Positions 15,409 to 24,752 of a stretch of DNA of 48,931 nucleotides are shown piece after piece. The DNA comes from an uncultured Lachnospiraceae bacterium (GTDB lineage: Bacteria > Bacillota > Clostridia > Lachnospirales > Lachnospiraceae). The stretch spans positions 1 through 48,931 of the forward strand of contig CAJUFU010000002.1 in NCBI GenBank assembly GCA_910585555.1. Reading direction: 5' to 3'. The translations under genes were made by a program, and so were the position numbers. Each line of letters starts with the position of its first letter. Positions within the stretch are counted from its first letter, which is position 1. Below the pieces are notes generated by a model. The model had not been told where the DNA came from and searched no databases. It saw only the letters and a list, made by a program, of their open reading frames with translations.

Positions 15409-16755
15409 TTATAATCTCTTCAAAAGCTCTTCCCTCTGTGCCTCATAACCCGGCTTGCCAAGCAGAGCAAACATGTTCTTCTTATAGCTCTCCACACCCG
15501 GCTGGTTGAAAGGATTCACACCCAGCAGATACCCGCTGACACCGCAGGCAAACTCAAAGAAATAGAACAATTCACCCAGATAAAACTCATTGACCTCCGG
15601 AATGGTAACCATGAAATTCGGCACCTGTCCATCGGTATGTGCAAGAATCGTACCGTTCATGGCGCTCTTGTTGACAAAGTCCACACTCTTACCTGCTAGA
15701 TAATTGAGACCGTCCAAATCCACCGGCTCCTCACCAATCAAGATTTCCTCTCTGCTGGCCTCGATATTGATGACCGTCTCAAACATTTTTCTGGAACCAT
15801 CCTGGATAAACTGTCCCATGGAGTGCAGATCTGTGGTCAAATCCACGCTGGCCGGGAAGATACCCTTCTGATCTTTGCCTTCAGACTCACCGTAAAGCTG
15901 TTTCCACCACTCAGACACATAGTGCACATTGGGCTCGTAGTTAGCCAGAATCTCGATTGCCTTTCCTTTTCTCAATAAGATATTGCGCAGTGCCGCATAT
16001 TTCACCGCATCATTTTCCTCAAAAGGAGCTTCTAACGCCATCTTTCTTCCTTCTGCGGCGCCTTCCATCAGCTTGTCAATATCTGCGCCGGATACCGCTA
16101 TGGGCAGTAAGCCAACAGCTGTAAGAACCGAGAAACGTCCGCCCACATCATCCGGAACAACAAAGGATTCATATCCTTCTTCTGTAGCAAGATTCTTCAA
16201 GGACCCGCGTGCCTTATCTGTGGTCGCATAAATTCTCTTAGCCGCGCCTTCCTTACCGTATTTCTTCTCCGCCATCTCCTTTAACACACGGAAAGCAATC
16301 GCCGGCTCCGTAGTCGTACCGGATTTCGAAATCATATTAATGGAAAAATCTCTGTCACCAATCACATCAATTAAATGCTTAATATAAGTGGAACTGATGG
16401 AATTGCCCACGAAATAGATTTCCGGTGTCTTCCTGATGGACTTGTCTACCACATTGTAAAAGCTGTGACGGAGGAATTCAATCGCCGCTCTCGCACCAAG
16501 ATAAGAACCGCCGATACCAATCACCAGAAGAACCTCGGAATCGCTCTGAATCTTTGCCGCCGCTTTCTTAATCCTGTCAAACTCCTCTTTGTCATAATCT
16601 ACCGGCAGATCAATCCACCCCAAAAAATCGTTGCCTGCGCCTGTCTTGCTCACCAACAGTTCTTTGGCATCCAGAGCAAGTTTCTTCATGGATTCCACTT
16701 CATTGTCCCCAATAAACGGTGCCGCCTTAGAATAATCAAACGTAACTTTGTTCAT
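15409..16755 (-). CDS. pgi: Glucose-6-phosphate isomerase
   Basis: This cytosolic enzyme interconverts glucose-6-phosphate and fructose-6-phosphate in glycolysis. It has 448 residues, the short bacterial form. The PGI signatures are present (DVGGRFSVLTAVGLLPIAVSG; GVESYKKNMFALLGKPG), as are the phosphate-binding segment SKSGTTTEP and IGIGGSYLGARA. ATG 16755 follows a GGAGAGAAGG site; the frame opens 15 codons earlier without a better site. It has its own promoter and terminator, so it is a single-gene unit. Confidence 0.97.
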   Translation of the reverse strand: MNKVTFDYSKAAPFIGDNEVESMKKLALDAKELLVSKTGAGNDFLGWIDLPVDYDKEEFDRIKKAAAKIQSDSEVLLVIGIGGSYLGARAAIEFLRHSFYNVVDKSIRKTPEIYFVGNSISSTYIKHLIDVIGDRDFSINMISKSGTTTEPAIAFRVLKEMAEKKYGKEGAAKRIYATTDKARGSLKNLATEEGYESFVVPDDVGGRFSVLTAVGLLPIAVSGADIDKLMEGAAEGRKMALEAPFEENDAVKYAALRNILLRKGKAIEILANYEPNVHYVSEWWKQLYGESEGKDQKGIFPASVDLTTDLHSMGQFIQDGSRKMFETVINIEASREEILIGEEPVDLDGLNYLAGKSVDFVNKSAMNGTILAHTDGQVPNFMVTIPEVNEFYLGELFYFFEFACGVSGYLLGVNPFNQPGVESYKKNMFALLGKPGYEAQREELLKRL

Positions 16756-16848
16756 GTTTACCTTCTCTCCTTTTTTCATTTCTGACTGTACAGTCTGCAA
16801 CTTGTTTTTTGTAGAAAAGACTGCACAATAGTCGCTCTTTCTTTCCTA

Positions 16849-16877
16849 AGTTTAGCATTGCCGCTTTGGTTTTTCAA
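16849..16877 (-). promoter_or_regulatory. Promoter of pgi
   Basis: On the minus strand TTGAAA (16877-16872), a 17-bp spacer and an extended TGC-TAAACT (16854-16849). Confidence 0.65.
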
Positions 16878-16912
16878 GAGAATTTCTACGTTCTTAATAC
16901 AAGCCCGGAATC

Positions 16913-16940
16913 TAAACTTTTCTTTCATAATATCCGATAC
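16913..16940 (+). promoter_or_regulatory. Possible SigD (sigma-28) promoter of the giant flagellin gene
   Basis: TAAA (16913-16916) and CCGATAC (16934-16940) resemble the motility sigma factor consensus, but the spacer is 17 bp, at least one base longer than usual. The implied leader is about 110 nt. Confidence 0.4.
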
Positions 16941-17059
16941 ATTGTATGATATTATACACAAACTGTTTTGTATCATAGGGCAGGAAGAAAAGAGTGAAAA
17001 ATAACCTGATTTTTCATATCTTGTTTGTGCCTTGAGCGAATTGAAAGGAATGATAAAAC

Positions 17060-20000
17060 ATGATTATTACGCACAATATGCAGGCAATGGCTACGAACAG
17101 AATCGTCAATAATAATATTAATGCACATGCGAAATCTACAAGCAAAATTTCTTCCGGTCAAAGAATCAATCGGGCAGTGGACAATCCCGTTGGACTCGCT
17201 ATCTCTGAAACCATGCGCAAGCAGATCAGAGGACTGATGCAGGGAATCAACAATACCAAGGACGGCATTGGTTTCGTGCAGGTCGCAGACGGCGCTATGG
17301 ACGAAGTACACGCTATGCTGCAGCGGATGAATGAGTTAGCCATTAAAGCGGCACATGGTCTTTGTACGGAGGAGGACCGCGCAGCATTAAACGCCGAGTT
17401 TGACCAGCTGCGCACGGAAATCGACCGTATTGATAATACCACTACCTTTAATACCATTCCGGTATTTGACAAACATGAGGCTTCTTATTATCAGATTTGC
17501 GGAAACAGACAGTGGGACGATAACCAGCTTCATACGATTACTTCCTCAAATAATGAGTTAAATATTCATCTGCCTGACGGTTATGAACCGAAAGACTACA
17601 CGCTTACGGTTCCTGCCGGTACTTATACCACACAGGAGTTGATTGATGAAATAGACACCGCATTAAGTAAAATGGACCCTCCGAATCCAGGATTTGTCTT
17701 TGAACTTACCAGCGACGGTTATTGTAATCTGAATTTTGAGAACGCTGAGGGCAAGCCTACGAAGATTGAGATGGTGGATGGCGGGCTGTCTTATCTGATT
17801 TATGATTTTCTGCCCGGCGGTTCTCCTGCCAGCTTGTTGGGAACTACCGCTTTCAAACCCAAAGAAAACGGTGACCCCGGAGAGTTAACCATCAAACAGG
17901 GACAAAATGATGAACTTATCTTCTTTGCTGAAAGCGCAGAAGGTATTAAAGAAATACACATAACCATTGATGCTCCGCTCAACGGTGAAAAGAAATATAC
18001 CCGTGACCAAATGATAGATGAAATTAATAAAAAATTGAAAGATATTGATGGTACGGATGGTATCACTGCCAAACCATATGGAGAGCACTACATCCAGATC
18101 ACAGGCGGAGATACGATTAATATTACCGGTATGAAAGGTAATATGTTTAAATACGATAAAACCTATCCAAAATACACTTCCGTATTTTATGATAATGCGG
18201 TTTATGGTTCGTGCAATAAAGAAAGTGCTCAGATTACCGGCCATGAGCAAGCATATAAAATAAAAATATACGATACAACAGCAAATAAAAATAATATCCT
18301 GTATTTCAAGCTGGACGGAGATACAGATGCCGATGTCAGGACAATCACCATACCTGCAGGTGACTATACTGTCGGTGAACTCACCAACGTAATTAATGAT
18401 GTTCTTAAAAAAGACGGCCTTGATGATGAGTTGGAAGCTATTACATATAATGGACCTGATGGTCCCCAATTGCAATTAGCAAGCAAGAAAAAGGGAACGC
18501 ACAGTGAGCTCACTTTTAACATTGACTCTTCCGTAGACCCTGCCGTTCGAAAGATTTATCAGAAAACATATGAAACTTTATTTCTCGGTGTGAGCCACTC
18601 TCCTATTAGAACAGGACAGCCTGCAACCGTTATAGGATCCGCTTATTTAAACGGAGAAATCGAACTTGATCCAGATGCGACCTTAACTTTCCAAGTTAAC
18701 GGCATAAATTACACGGTGGGCGCAGATATTTTAGGCGGAAAACACTCAGATCTGGGCAGTTTAGTCAGCAAATTAAACAATTTTGTAAGCAATACGCCTG
18801 CCTTGAATGGTAAAATACAGTTCGCTGCCTCCGGAGGCCGTTTAGTCATAAATTCACTAGCGGATGATGTGAGTACCATTTTCCTTCCAGATAACAATGC
18901 TACTTATAACAAGCTTTTTGTGGGCACCTATTCAAGACCTAACGGTTATTTCTCAGGGATGGTTCAGGGATATAAACTGCAAGGGGAAGGTGATACCTCA
19001 ACCGTTAAAACGCAAGATGCATCCATTAAAGCAAGCCCCTGTAAGGTACCGGTTACCATTGATTCAAGTAACAATCGAATCACTATAAATTTAAGACATA
19101 CCAACCCCTCATCGACCAGTACAACAAACCATACAATCAATATCGACTTAGATGACGGCACCTACAACACCATGGAGGACTTAGCAAAGGCAATCAATGC
19201 GAAGCTGAGCGGGGGATATGCTGATTATATAGAGGCATCCTATGCCGGTAATACACTTATCTTCACTTTTAAACCGAATGATACCAATGTACCCGAGGGC
19301 TGGTGGGGTATTTCCCTCTCCAGTACTTCTGCATGGAATAATGCTATTTTTGAAACGATACATGGCACTACACCTCCTTACATCCAAGTGGCTGGAGCTC
19401 CTAAATTGACATCCTACTATCCTAATGTCAGCAATATAACCCTGGATGATTACAGCCAAAACAATCAATTGCATTTAGAAGCCGGGGGAATTTCTTATGA
19501 TTTAACCATTAATGGAGTTTGTAACAGCAGAGAAGATGTTCTTGCTCTTCTGCAGAATGCTATTGCTTATTCTCCCTTAAACGGTATCGTAAAGGCCACC
19601 CTCGAAAATGGCAGACTCTGTCTGACTGCATCAGGTACTACTTTAAATGCAAGCGGCACTTTCTATAATGAAGTCCTCTGTAAAGGCATAAGCGGAAGTC
19701 CTGACTCACAAAATACTAGGCCGCAAGGCACTTTCGATTATGACATCACCCACATTATAGGCCGCCGGGATATCACATCCGAACCCATCGAAATAGTGGC
19801 AGGTTTTAATGATACGCTTACTTTCGATCTTACTTTTAACAAAGATAAGAACAGTACAGAAGCTGAATTTGACAGCTTTGCCGAAACCATAGATATTACG
19901 ATTCCCGAAGGAAAATATCAGAACGGTTATGAACTTGTCAATGCCCTGAATGAAACCATCAAGAAGCAGTTTGGCAAGGATGGAGAACTGAGTGATAACA

Positions 20001-20929
20001 AGCTTTTTGGCGTAGACGGTGATTTTGATCTTTCCTTTTCCATCGGAGGATATCAGACAGATGTAATCGGCAATATCGACCAATCCGCCCTGCAGATTAA
20101 GGTACAAAACAAGACAGGCAAAGAACCCGGGGAAGGCGAATATATCATCGATGGCGTCCGTGGAAATGCGTCCTGCTTTGTTTTCTATAAAACAGCATCC
20201 CTGCCAGAGGCAACTTATATCGTCGGCACCAAAGATATCAGCGAAGGGATTACTTTTGAGCCCGGAAAGAATGTGCTTACGCTTTCTGCTAACTCCATCC
20301 CTTACCAGTATACATTCGAAGAAAACAAATACTATACTGCGGATGAGTTCATCAAAGAGCTAAATCGGAAATTTGCAGAAGGAGACGATAACGGCAATCA
20401 AGCGTCCCTACGGGCAACCTTAGAAGACGGCGCCGTAAAAATCTGGCACAAGACCGCCGGCGCAAATACCATAACCGACATTGGCGGCAGTGCAAGAAGC
20501 ACCATTTTCTTTGAAGAAGAAGGAAGAGACGACAGAGATCCCCTGGTCATTCAGGTTGGTGCCGAGCAGAGAAGTACCATCGAGTTACCCCGCATACGTG
20601 TGGACTCCGCTTCGCTGTCCATTAACTCGATTACCCTCAGTAAAACAAAATATGCTGACAAAGCGATAGAGCGCATCAAAGGTGCCATCAAAGAATTAAG
20701 TGACCGGAGAAGTACCTATGGCGCCATGCAGAACCGCCTGGAACACACAGTCAATAACAACGAAAATGTGACGGAACAGGTGCAGGCAGGTGAATCACGA
20801 ATCCGTGATACCGATATGTCCTCAGAACTGATTAGATATTCAAATCTGAACATATTACTTAAGGCTGGACATAAGATGATTGCCTACTCAAACAACAATA
20901 TAAAGAAACTTTTAACGATATTAGAATAA
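17060..20929 (+). CDS. Giant flagellin with tandem flagellin-IN-like repeats
   Basis: This 1289-residue protein has a normal flagellin N-terminal D0/D1 domain (MIITHNMQAMATNRIVNN, ISSGQRINRAVDNPVGLAIS, to about 135) and C-terminal D1/D0 domain (about 1195-1289: ESRIRDTDMSSELIRYSN ... LTILE). Typical flagellins have 280-550 residues. The roughly 1050-residue centre holds at least eight divergent modules with a shared core, for example LTVPAGTYTTQELIDEIDTAL (about 180), ITIPAGDYTVGELTNVINDV (about 428), INIDLDDGTYNTMEDLAKAI (about 692) and IDITIPEGKYQNGYELVNAL (about 943). They resemble flagellin_IN units exposed on the filament surface. I see no HExxH motif, so it is not a flagellinolysin. AAAGGA lies about 10 nt before the ATG. 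No other flagellar gene is nearby. Confidence 0.9.
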   Translation: MIITHNMQAMATNRIVNNNINAHAKSTSKISSGQRINRAVDNPVGLAISETMRKQIRGLMQGINNTKDGIGFVQVADGAMDEVHAMLQRMNELAIKAAHGLCTEEDRAALNAEFDQLRTEIDRIDNTTTFNTIPVFDKHEASYYQICGNRQWDDNQLHTITSSNNELNIHLPDGYEPKDYTLTVPAGTYTTQELIDEIDTALSKMDPPNPGFVFELTSDGYCNLNFENAEGKPTKIEMVDGGLSYLIYDFLPGGSPASLLGTTAFKPKENGDPGELTIKQGQNDELIFFAESAEGIKEIHITIDAPLNGEKKYTRDQMIDEINKKLKDIDGTDGITAKPYGEHYIQITGGDTINITGMKGNMFKYDKTYPKYTSVFYDNAVYGSCNKESAQITGHEQAYKIKIYDTTANKNNILYFKLDGDTDADVRTITIPAGDYTVGELTNVINDVLKKDGLDDELEAITYNGPDGPQLQLASKKKGTHSELTFNIDSSVDPAVRKIYQKTYETLFLGVSHSPIRTGQPATVIGSAYLNGEIELDPDATLTFQVNGINYTVGADILGGKHSDLGSLVSKLNNFVSNTPALNGKIQFAASGGRLVINSLADDVSTIFLPDNNATYNKLFVGTYSRPNGYFSGMVQGYKLQGEGDTSTVKTQDASIKASPCKVPVTIDSSNNRITINLRHTNPSSTSTTNHTINIDLDDGTYNTMEDLAKAINAKLSGGYADYIEASYAGNTLIFTFKPNDTNVPEGWWGISLSSTSAWNNAIFETIHGTTPPYIQVAGAPKLTSYYPNVSNITLDDYSQNNQLHLEAGGISYDLTINGVCNSREDVLALLQNAIAYSPLNGIVKATLENGRLCLTASGTTLNASGTFYNEVLCKGISGSPDSQNTRPQGTFDYDITHIIGRRDITSEPIEIVAGFNDTLTFDLTFNKDKNSTEAEFDSFAETIDITIPEGKYQNGYELVNALNETIKKQFGKDGELSDNKLFGVDGDFDLSFSIGGYQTDVIGNIDQSALQIKVQNKTGKEPGEGEYIIDGVRGNASCFVFYKTASLPEATYIVGTKDISEGITFEPGKNVLTLSANSIPYQYTFEENKYYTADEFIKELNRKFAEGDDNGNQASLRATLEDGAVKIWHKTAGANTITDIGGSARSTIFFEEEGRDDRDPLVIQVGAEQRSTIELPRIRVDSASLSINSITLSKTKYADKAIERIKGAIKELSDRRSTYGAMQNRLEHTVNNNENVTEQVQAGESRIRDTDMSSELIRYSNLNILLKAGHKMIAYSNNNIKKLLTILE

Positions 20930-20958
20930 TTATGTAAGGTATTTTTCAAAAAGAAAAG

Positions 20959-20998
20959 CCGCTGTTCAATTACTATAATTTGAATAGCGGTCTTTTTT
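20959..20998 (+). terminator. Terminator of the giant flagellin gene
   Basis: The stem CCGCT-g-TTCAA / TTGAA-t-AGCGG with an AT-rich loop is followed by TCTTTTTTAT, 30 bp after the stop. Confidence 0.9.
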
Positions 20999-21069
20999 AT
21001 TAAGGTTCTTTTTATAATCTAATGATAGACTCATACTTCTTTAATTGTAACTGCAATGTTTCAAGTGCT

Positions 21070-21422
21070 CTAGAGTTCTGTTCTTTTCTCAATATCATCA
21101 TCAAAAGGAAACTCCTGTAGATTACTTAATAATGAATTACCATTGTCAAATACAGGTGCGTACTTATATAGATTTTGTGAAATATCAGCCACAATACCCA
21201 GATTATTAAAATGTCGGTCCGTATTTAAAATCAACATGTCGAATGTTGCCACTTTACCTAAATAATCTTTGATATCCAATCCTGTGATATCAAATATAAA
21301 ATCTTCTGTGTTCCAATACTGCTACCCGCAACCATTACCAGGGCTTCCGGAGATAATTTATCGTCTGATACTTCGACAACTGCCACAGGCGTGTTTTCAC
21401 ACATTGCCGTAAAATGATACAT
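21070..21422 (-). pseudogene. Remnant of a HipA-like Ser/Thr kinase
   Basis: The best part (21279-21070) reads TFDMLILNTDRHFNNLGIV and YAPVFDNGNSLLS, matching the catalytic loop (N-x-DRH-x-x-N) and DNG of HipA-like kinases. An upstream piece from ATG 21422 (MYHFTAMCENTPVAVVEVSD) is open in another frame and then runs into stops, so the gene is broken by deletion or frameshift. No HipB antitoxin gene is present. It is most likely a decayed toxin or kinase gene. Confidence 0.65.
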
Positions 21423-21506
21423 TCACTCTACACTCCGTTTCATCTGCTCATAAGACATTATTTCAAATCCAATATAACATATCATGCGCAGAACAACAAA
21501 CAAGCT

Positions 21507-22268
21507 TTATGGAAATGAAGGATTTATGAATTTTTTTATCAGCGTTGCGGCTTCTTCCGCATTGGAAAAGAGGGCAGGATGACTTCCGTTTGGAAAAAGA
21601 TATACGGAAGATTGAGAAAGCATAGAAGCCATTTCTTTATATTCTTCTTCCATGTTGTTCCTGCAACTTTCATCTTCTTTACTTCCCATAAATAGAATAG
21701 GCGTTTTTAATTCCTCCAACGGCTTATGAAATAGCGGGCGCTTTTTCTCCGCGCACTTCAATAATGCTTCTGTATCAAGGTCAACTATCTTTTCCCAGTC
21801 TGCGCCTTGACACCATTCGTAAAATTGTCTTGATTGTGTATCTTCTTTCGCCTTTTTTCTTTCAGATAAAAGATTGGCGGAAAAATTTTCATTAAGAGTA
21901 CGTCCATCAAAGCTGTCTGCTATGACTACACGAAATAAGTTGGGGCGTTCCAATGCCGCATTAACAGCCGCCCATGCGCCGCCACTTGTTCCAATAAGGC
22001 TGACTTTTCCGCATTGTAAATGTTCAATAAGCGCAATCGTTTGCAAAGCTTCATCATACCACATATCTGGCGAAAAGTTTTCTACTCGGTCTGACTGCCC
22101 GTAACCTAAAAAGTCAATCAGAATACATCTGAAATTATCTGCATACAGCGGTATAAGAAGTTCAGACATTTTAGAAGAAGCGGTATTGCCATGTAGGAAA
22201 ATAAGCGGCTCGCCTTTACCAAATTCTTCATAAAAAACGGACTTATTTTGATATTTGAAATATGCCAT
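21507..22268 (-). CDS. Alpha/beta-fold hydrolase
   Basis: This is a 253-residue single-domain hydrolase. The oxyanion loop PLIFLHGNTASS, the nucleophile elbow LIGTSGGAWAAV (G-T-S-G-G), an Asp in IADSFDG or LFMGSKEDES and the final His in PNGSHPALF fit the Ser-Asp-His triad. ATG 22268 follows GGAGG at 7 nt; an ATG 7 codons earlier has no such site. The substrate is unknown: esterase, lactonase or haloperoxidase-like all fit. It is monocistronic. Confidence 0.88.
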   Translation of the reverse strand: MAYFKYQNKSVFYEEFGKGEPLIFLHGNTASSKMSELLIPLYADNFRCILIDFLGYGQSDRVENFSPDMWYDEALQTIALIEHLQCGKVSLIGTSGGAWAAVNAALERPNLFRVVIADSFDGRTLNENFSANLLSERKKAKEDTQSRQFYEWCQGADWEKIVDLDTEALLKCAEKKRPLFHKPLEELKTPILFMGSKEDESCRNNMEEEYKEMASMLSQSSVYLFPNGSHPALFSNAEEAATLIKKFINPSFP

Positions 22269-22450
22269 ATATATTCCTCCATACCTCATTTTTTCTTGAC
22301 ACTCGCTACATTCTTTATCGTGAACGGAAATGATACCACCGCGTAAACTCCATTTTTGACGTCTTTATTCTATCATACCTTGCTTGTATTTCCTATCCCT
22401 GTTTGACAAGGACTTCTGCTGTTTCCTATAAAAACATATGAGAAATTATA

Positions 22451-22486
22451 AAAAACCGCCAAAGAATTTAATTTATCCCTTGGCGG
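22451..22486 (-). terminator. Terminator of the GH30 operon
   Basis: On the minus strand stem CCGCCAA / TTGGCGG (22486-22456) is followed by TTTTTTATAA. Confidence 0.9.
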
Positions 22487-22524
22487 GTACATTGTTAAAA
22501 ATTTTGTAAAACAACAAACAATCC

Positions 22525-23883
22525 CTATGTAAATGAGATAAGAATCGTCGCGATGCTATGAGCATCCAGCTTCACCCCAAATGTTTCCTCTCCCGCCTGC
22601 ACGCATCCCTCCAAACTCTCATCCGAGGCATTCATCATCACAACTGCCATTTCTTCATCAGGATTCAAGAATGCACAGCACTCCAACCCCTTTTCTGCCG
22701 CCTCCTCATCTATCATAGTTTTAAGATTTCTTGCCCCGTGTTTTACATACCGGCTGAAATGTCCTATATAGTAATAAGAGGACATCCGAATCATTTCCTG
22801 CTTCTCCTCATCCAGTATAATAGGCGCGGCGCAGGGATTTCCTGCAATCTGGGGACCGCTGTTTCTGTCAAGGAAGAGATTCCAGTCCATCCAGGCACAA
22901 GTCCAGTTATTAAAATCCCCTATCATATCATGGGCATATTGTTCACCCACCGACCACTCCGCCAAATCCACCGGCATCACTACGCAGCATTCTGTTGCAA
23001 TCAGCTGAACCTGCGGAAACTTTCGATGGGTTCTCTCCAATTCTTCAAAGTAATCGCCGGAATACCAGTGAAAAGCGACTCCGAATATCTTTGCGGCAAG
23101 TTCTTGATCAGACAGAATCTCTTCCGCCCTTTCCCGCATAAAATCCTTGTTACATTCCCAGCAAAGGATTTTCTTATCTTCATATCCGGCCTTTTCCAGA
23201 GCCGGAATCAGATGGTCTTTTAAGAAAATTCTTTCTTCCGTCCCGGAATATTCGCAGGATGCCCAGCGCTGAATCTCTATGGGCTCATTCTGGGCTGCAA
23301 TACCCCAGAGCGATATTCCTTCTTCCTCATAGGCTCTGATGAATTTAATCAAATAAGCCGCCATTGTCTCATAGTACTCCGGGCGAAGTCTGCCACCCCA
23401 GCTCATCTGGCCATTTGTTTTCATCCAAGCCGGTGGACTCCAGGGCAGAGCATAAAGCAGCAATTCTCCCTGCCGACAGCTTTTTTCCATTACTTCTTTC
23501 ACGCCTCTGATTAAGGGTATGATTCCCTTTTTGTCCTGCTCTATGGAAAAAAAGGAAAGTTCTATATCTTCCGGTACTTCTGCATGGGAATATTCTACCG
23601 TTGAAAAATCACAGCAGCCGATCGGTACTCTCCCCATGTTATAAGATAATCCCGTTTCTGTGGAAAAATAAGCATTCAGCGCTTCTTTTTGTATCTCTTT
23701 ATTCATATGAAGCAGAGCCATGGCCGCCGTATCTGTAAATGCACCTCCAAAACCAATGATTTCCTGCCGGACTTCTTCTGGGTAGACTTTCAAAAGCACC
23801 TTTTCCTTTTGACACTGTGGGAGCGCCTTTTGGGAAAATCTTTCGCCGGTATCACGTGCTGTATAAACCATTCTCCCCCTCAT
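22525..23883 (-). CDS. Glycoside hydrolase family 30 enzyme
   Basis: This 452-residue cytosolic enzyme has no signal peptide. GH30 hallmarks are IIGFGGAFTDTAAMAL near the start, the acid/base Glu in WGIAAQNEP, the nucleophile Glu in LIATECCV and the C-terminal beta-domain (ISFT end). It probably cleaves beta-linked glucosides or xylosides released from the sugar imported by the linked transporter. ATG 23883 follows AAAGGAG at 12 nt; a GTG at 23934 overlaps the permease stop and is less likely. It is the last gene of the operon. Confidence 0.92.
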   Translation of the reverse strand: MRGRMVYTARDTGERFSQKALPQCQKEKVLLKVYPEEVRQEIIGFGGAFTDTAAMALLHMNKEIQKEALNAYFSTETGLSYNMGRVPIGCCDFSTVEYSHAEVPEDIELSFFSIEQDKKGIIPLIRGVKEVMEKSCRQGELLLYALPWSPPAWMKTNGQMSWGGRLRPEYYETMAAYLIKFIRAYEEEGISLWGIAAQNEPIEIQRWASCEYSGTEERIFLKDHLIPALEKAGYEDKKILCWECNKDFMRERAEEILSDQELAAKIFGVAFHWYSGDYFEELERTHRKFPQVQLIATECCVVMPVDLAEWSVGEQYAHDMIGDFNNWTCAWMDWNLFLDRNSGPQIAGNPCAAPIILDEEKQEMIRMSSYYYIGHFSRYVKHGARNLKTMIDEEAAEKGLECCAFLNPDEEMAVVMMNASDESLEGCVQAGEETFGVKLDAHSIATILISFT

Positions 23884-23917
23884 GATTTTTCTATACTCCT
23901 TTCTCAATCTGTTCTCG

Positions 23918-24739
23918 CTATCCCTTGACTGCACCCGCCGTAATCCCTTTTACAAAATGTCTGGAACCACAGATAAAAATAATCAATACCGGGAAGGTAG
24001 ACAGGGCCAATGCCAGCATCTGAGCACCATAGTCTTGTCGGTAGGACACCGAAATATTGGAGATCATAAGCGGCAGTGTATATACTTTCTGCTTATTCAA
24101 TGTGATGAGCGGCAGCAGGTAGTTGTTCCATGACCACAAGAACACAAGCGTTGAAACAGTGGTAATCGCTGGTTTCATGCAAGGCACCACAATCTTAAAA
24201 AGGATTCCGGGTTCTGAACATCCATCGATCCTTGCGCTTTCCATCATTTCTTCCGGAATGGAATCTTTCATGAACTGCATCATGAAAAAGGCACTAAAAG
24301 GGTTTGCAATCCAGACACAAATCACTGACCAAAGTGTGTTGGTCAAATGGGCAAACCGCATTTCCATAATATACCCTATAATAGAAATCTGTGTGGGCAG
24401 CATCATGCCGGTTAGCACCAGTATAAAGAAGAACTTCTTTGCTCTGAATTCAAATTTGGCTAAAGCATATCCCATAGTAATGCTGGTAAAAAGACAGGCC
24501 GCCACTGACACTACCGATACGAAAATACTGTTGCCATAGGTTGCAAGAAGCCCATGACTTAAAGTGGTCTTTAAATTTTCCCAAAAATAATCACTGATAA
24601 AAAGTGGCATCCCCTTAAACAAATCTTCGCTATAATAGGTGCCCATCACAAACATCATATAGAAGGGAATCAGCGCAATCAGGGAAATAATCCCCAGCAC
24701 CAGATAAATCCACCAGTCCTTCAAACTTTTTTTCTTCAT
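23918..24739 (-). CDS. Carbohydrate ABC transporter permease (MalG type)
   Basis: This CUT1 permease of 273 residues has about six membrane spans and the EAA loop MESARIDGCSEPGILFKIVV. ATG 24739 follows a GGAGGGCGGGAG site, just inside the stop of the preceding permease gene. It ends 35 nt before the GH30 ATG. No ATPase gene is present in the operon. Confidence 0.93.
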   Translation of the reverse strand: MKKKSLKDWWIYLVLGIISLIALIPFYMMFVMGTYYSEDLFKGMPLFISDYFWENLKTTLSHGLLATYGNSIFVSVVSVAACLFTSITMGYALAKFEFRAKKFFFILVLTGMMLPTQISIIGYIMEMRFAHLTNTLWSVICVWIANPFSAFFMMQFMKDSIPEEMMESARIDGCSEPGILFKIVVPCMKPAITTVSTLVFLWSWNNYLLPLITLNKQKVYTLPLMISNISVSYRQDYGAQMLALALSTFPVLIIFICGSRHFVKGITAGAVKG

Positions 24740-24752
24740 TCTCCCGCCCTCC

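Noticed and set aside
19181..19474. Minus-strand open frames inside the flagellin gene
   Set aside because: They are shadows of the strongly coding plus strand, with no ribosome sites and no recognisable domains.
17060..20929. A protease-bearing flagellin (flagellinolysin)
   Set aside because: No HExxH zinc motif occurs in the central region; it consists of repeated non-enzymatic modules.
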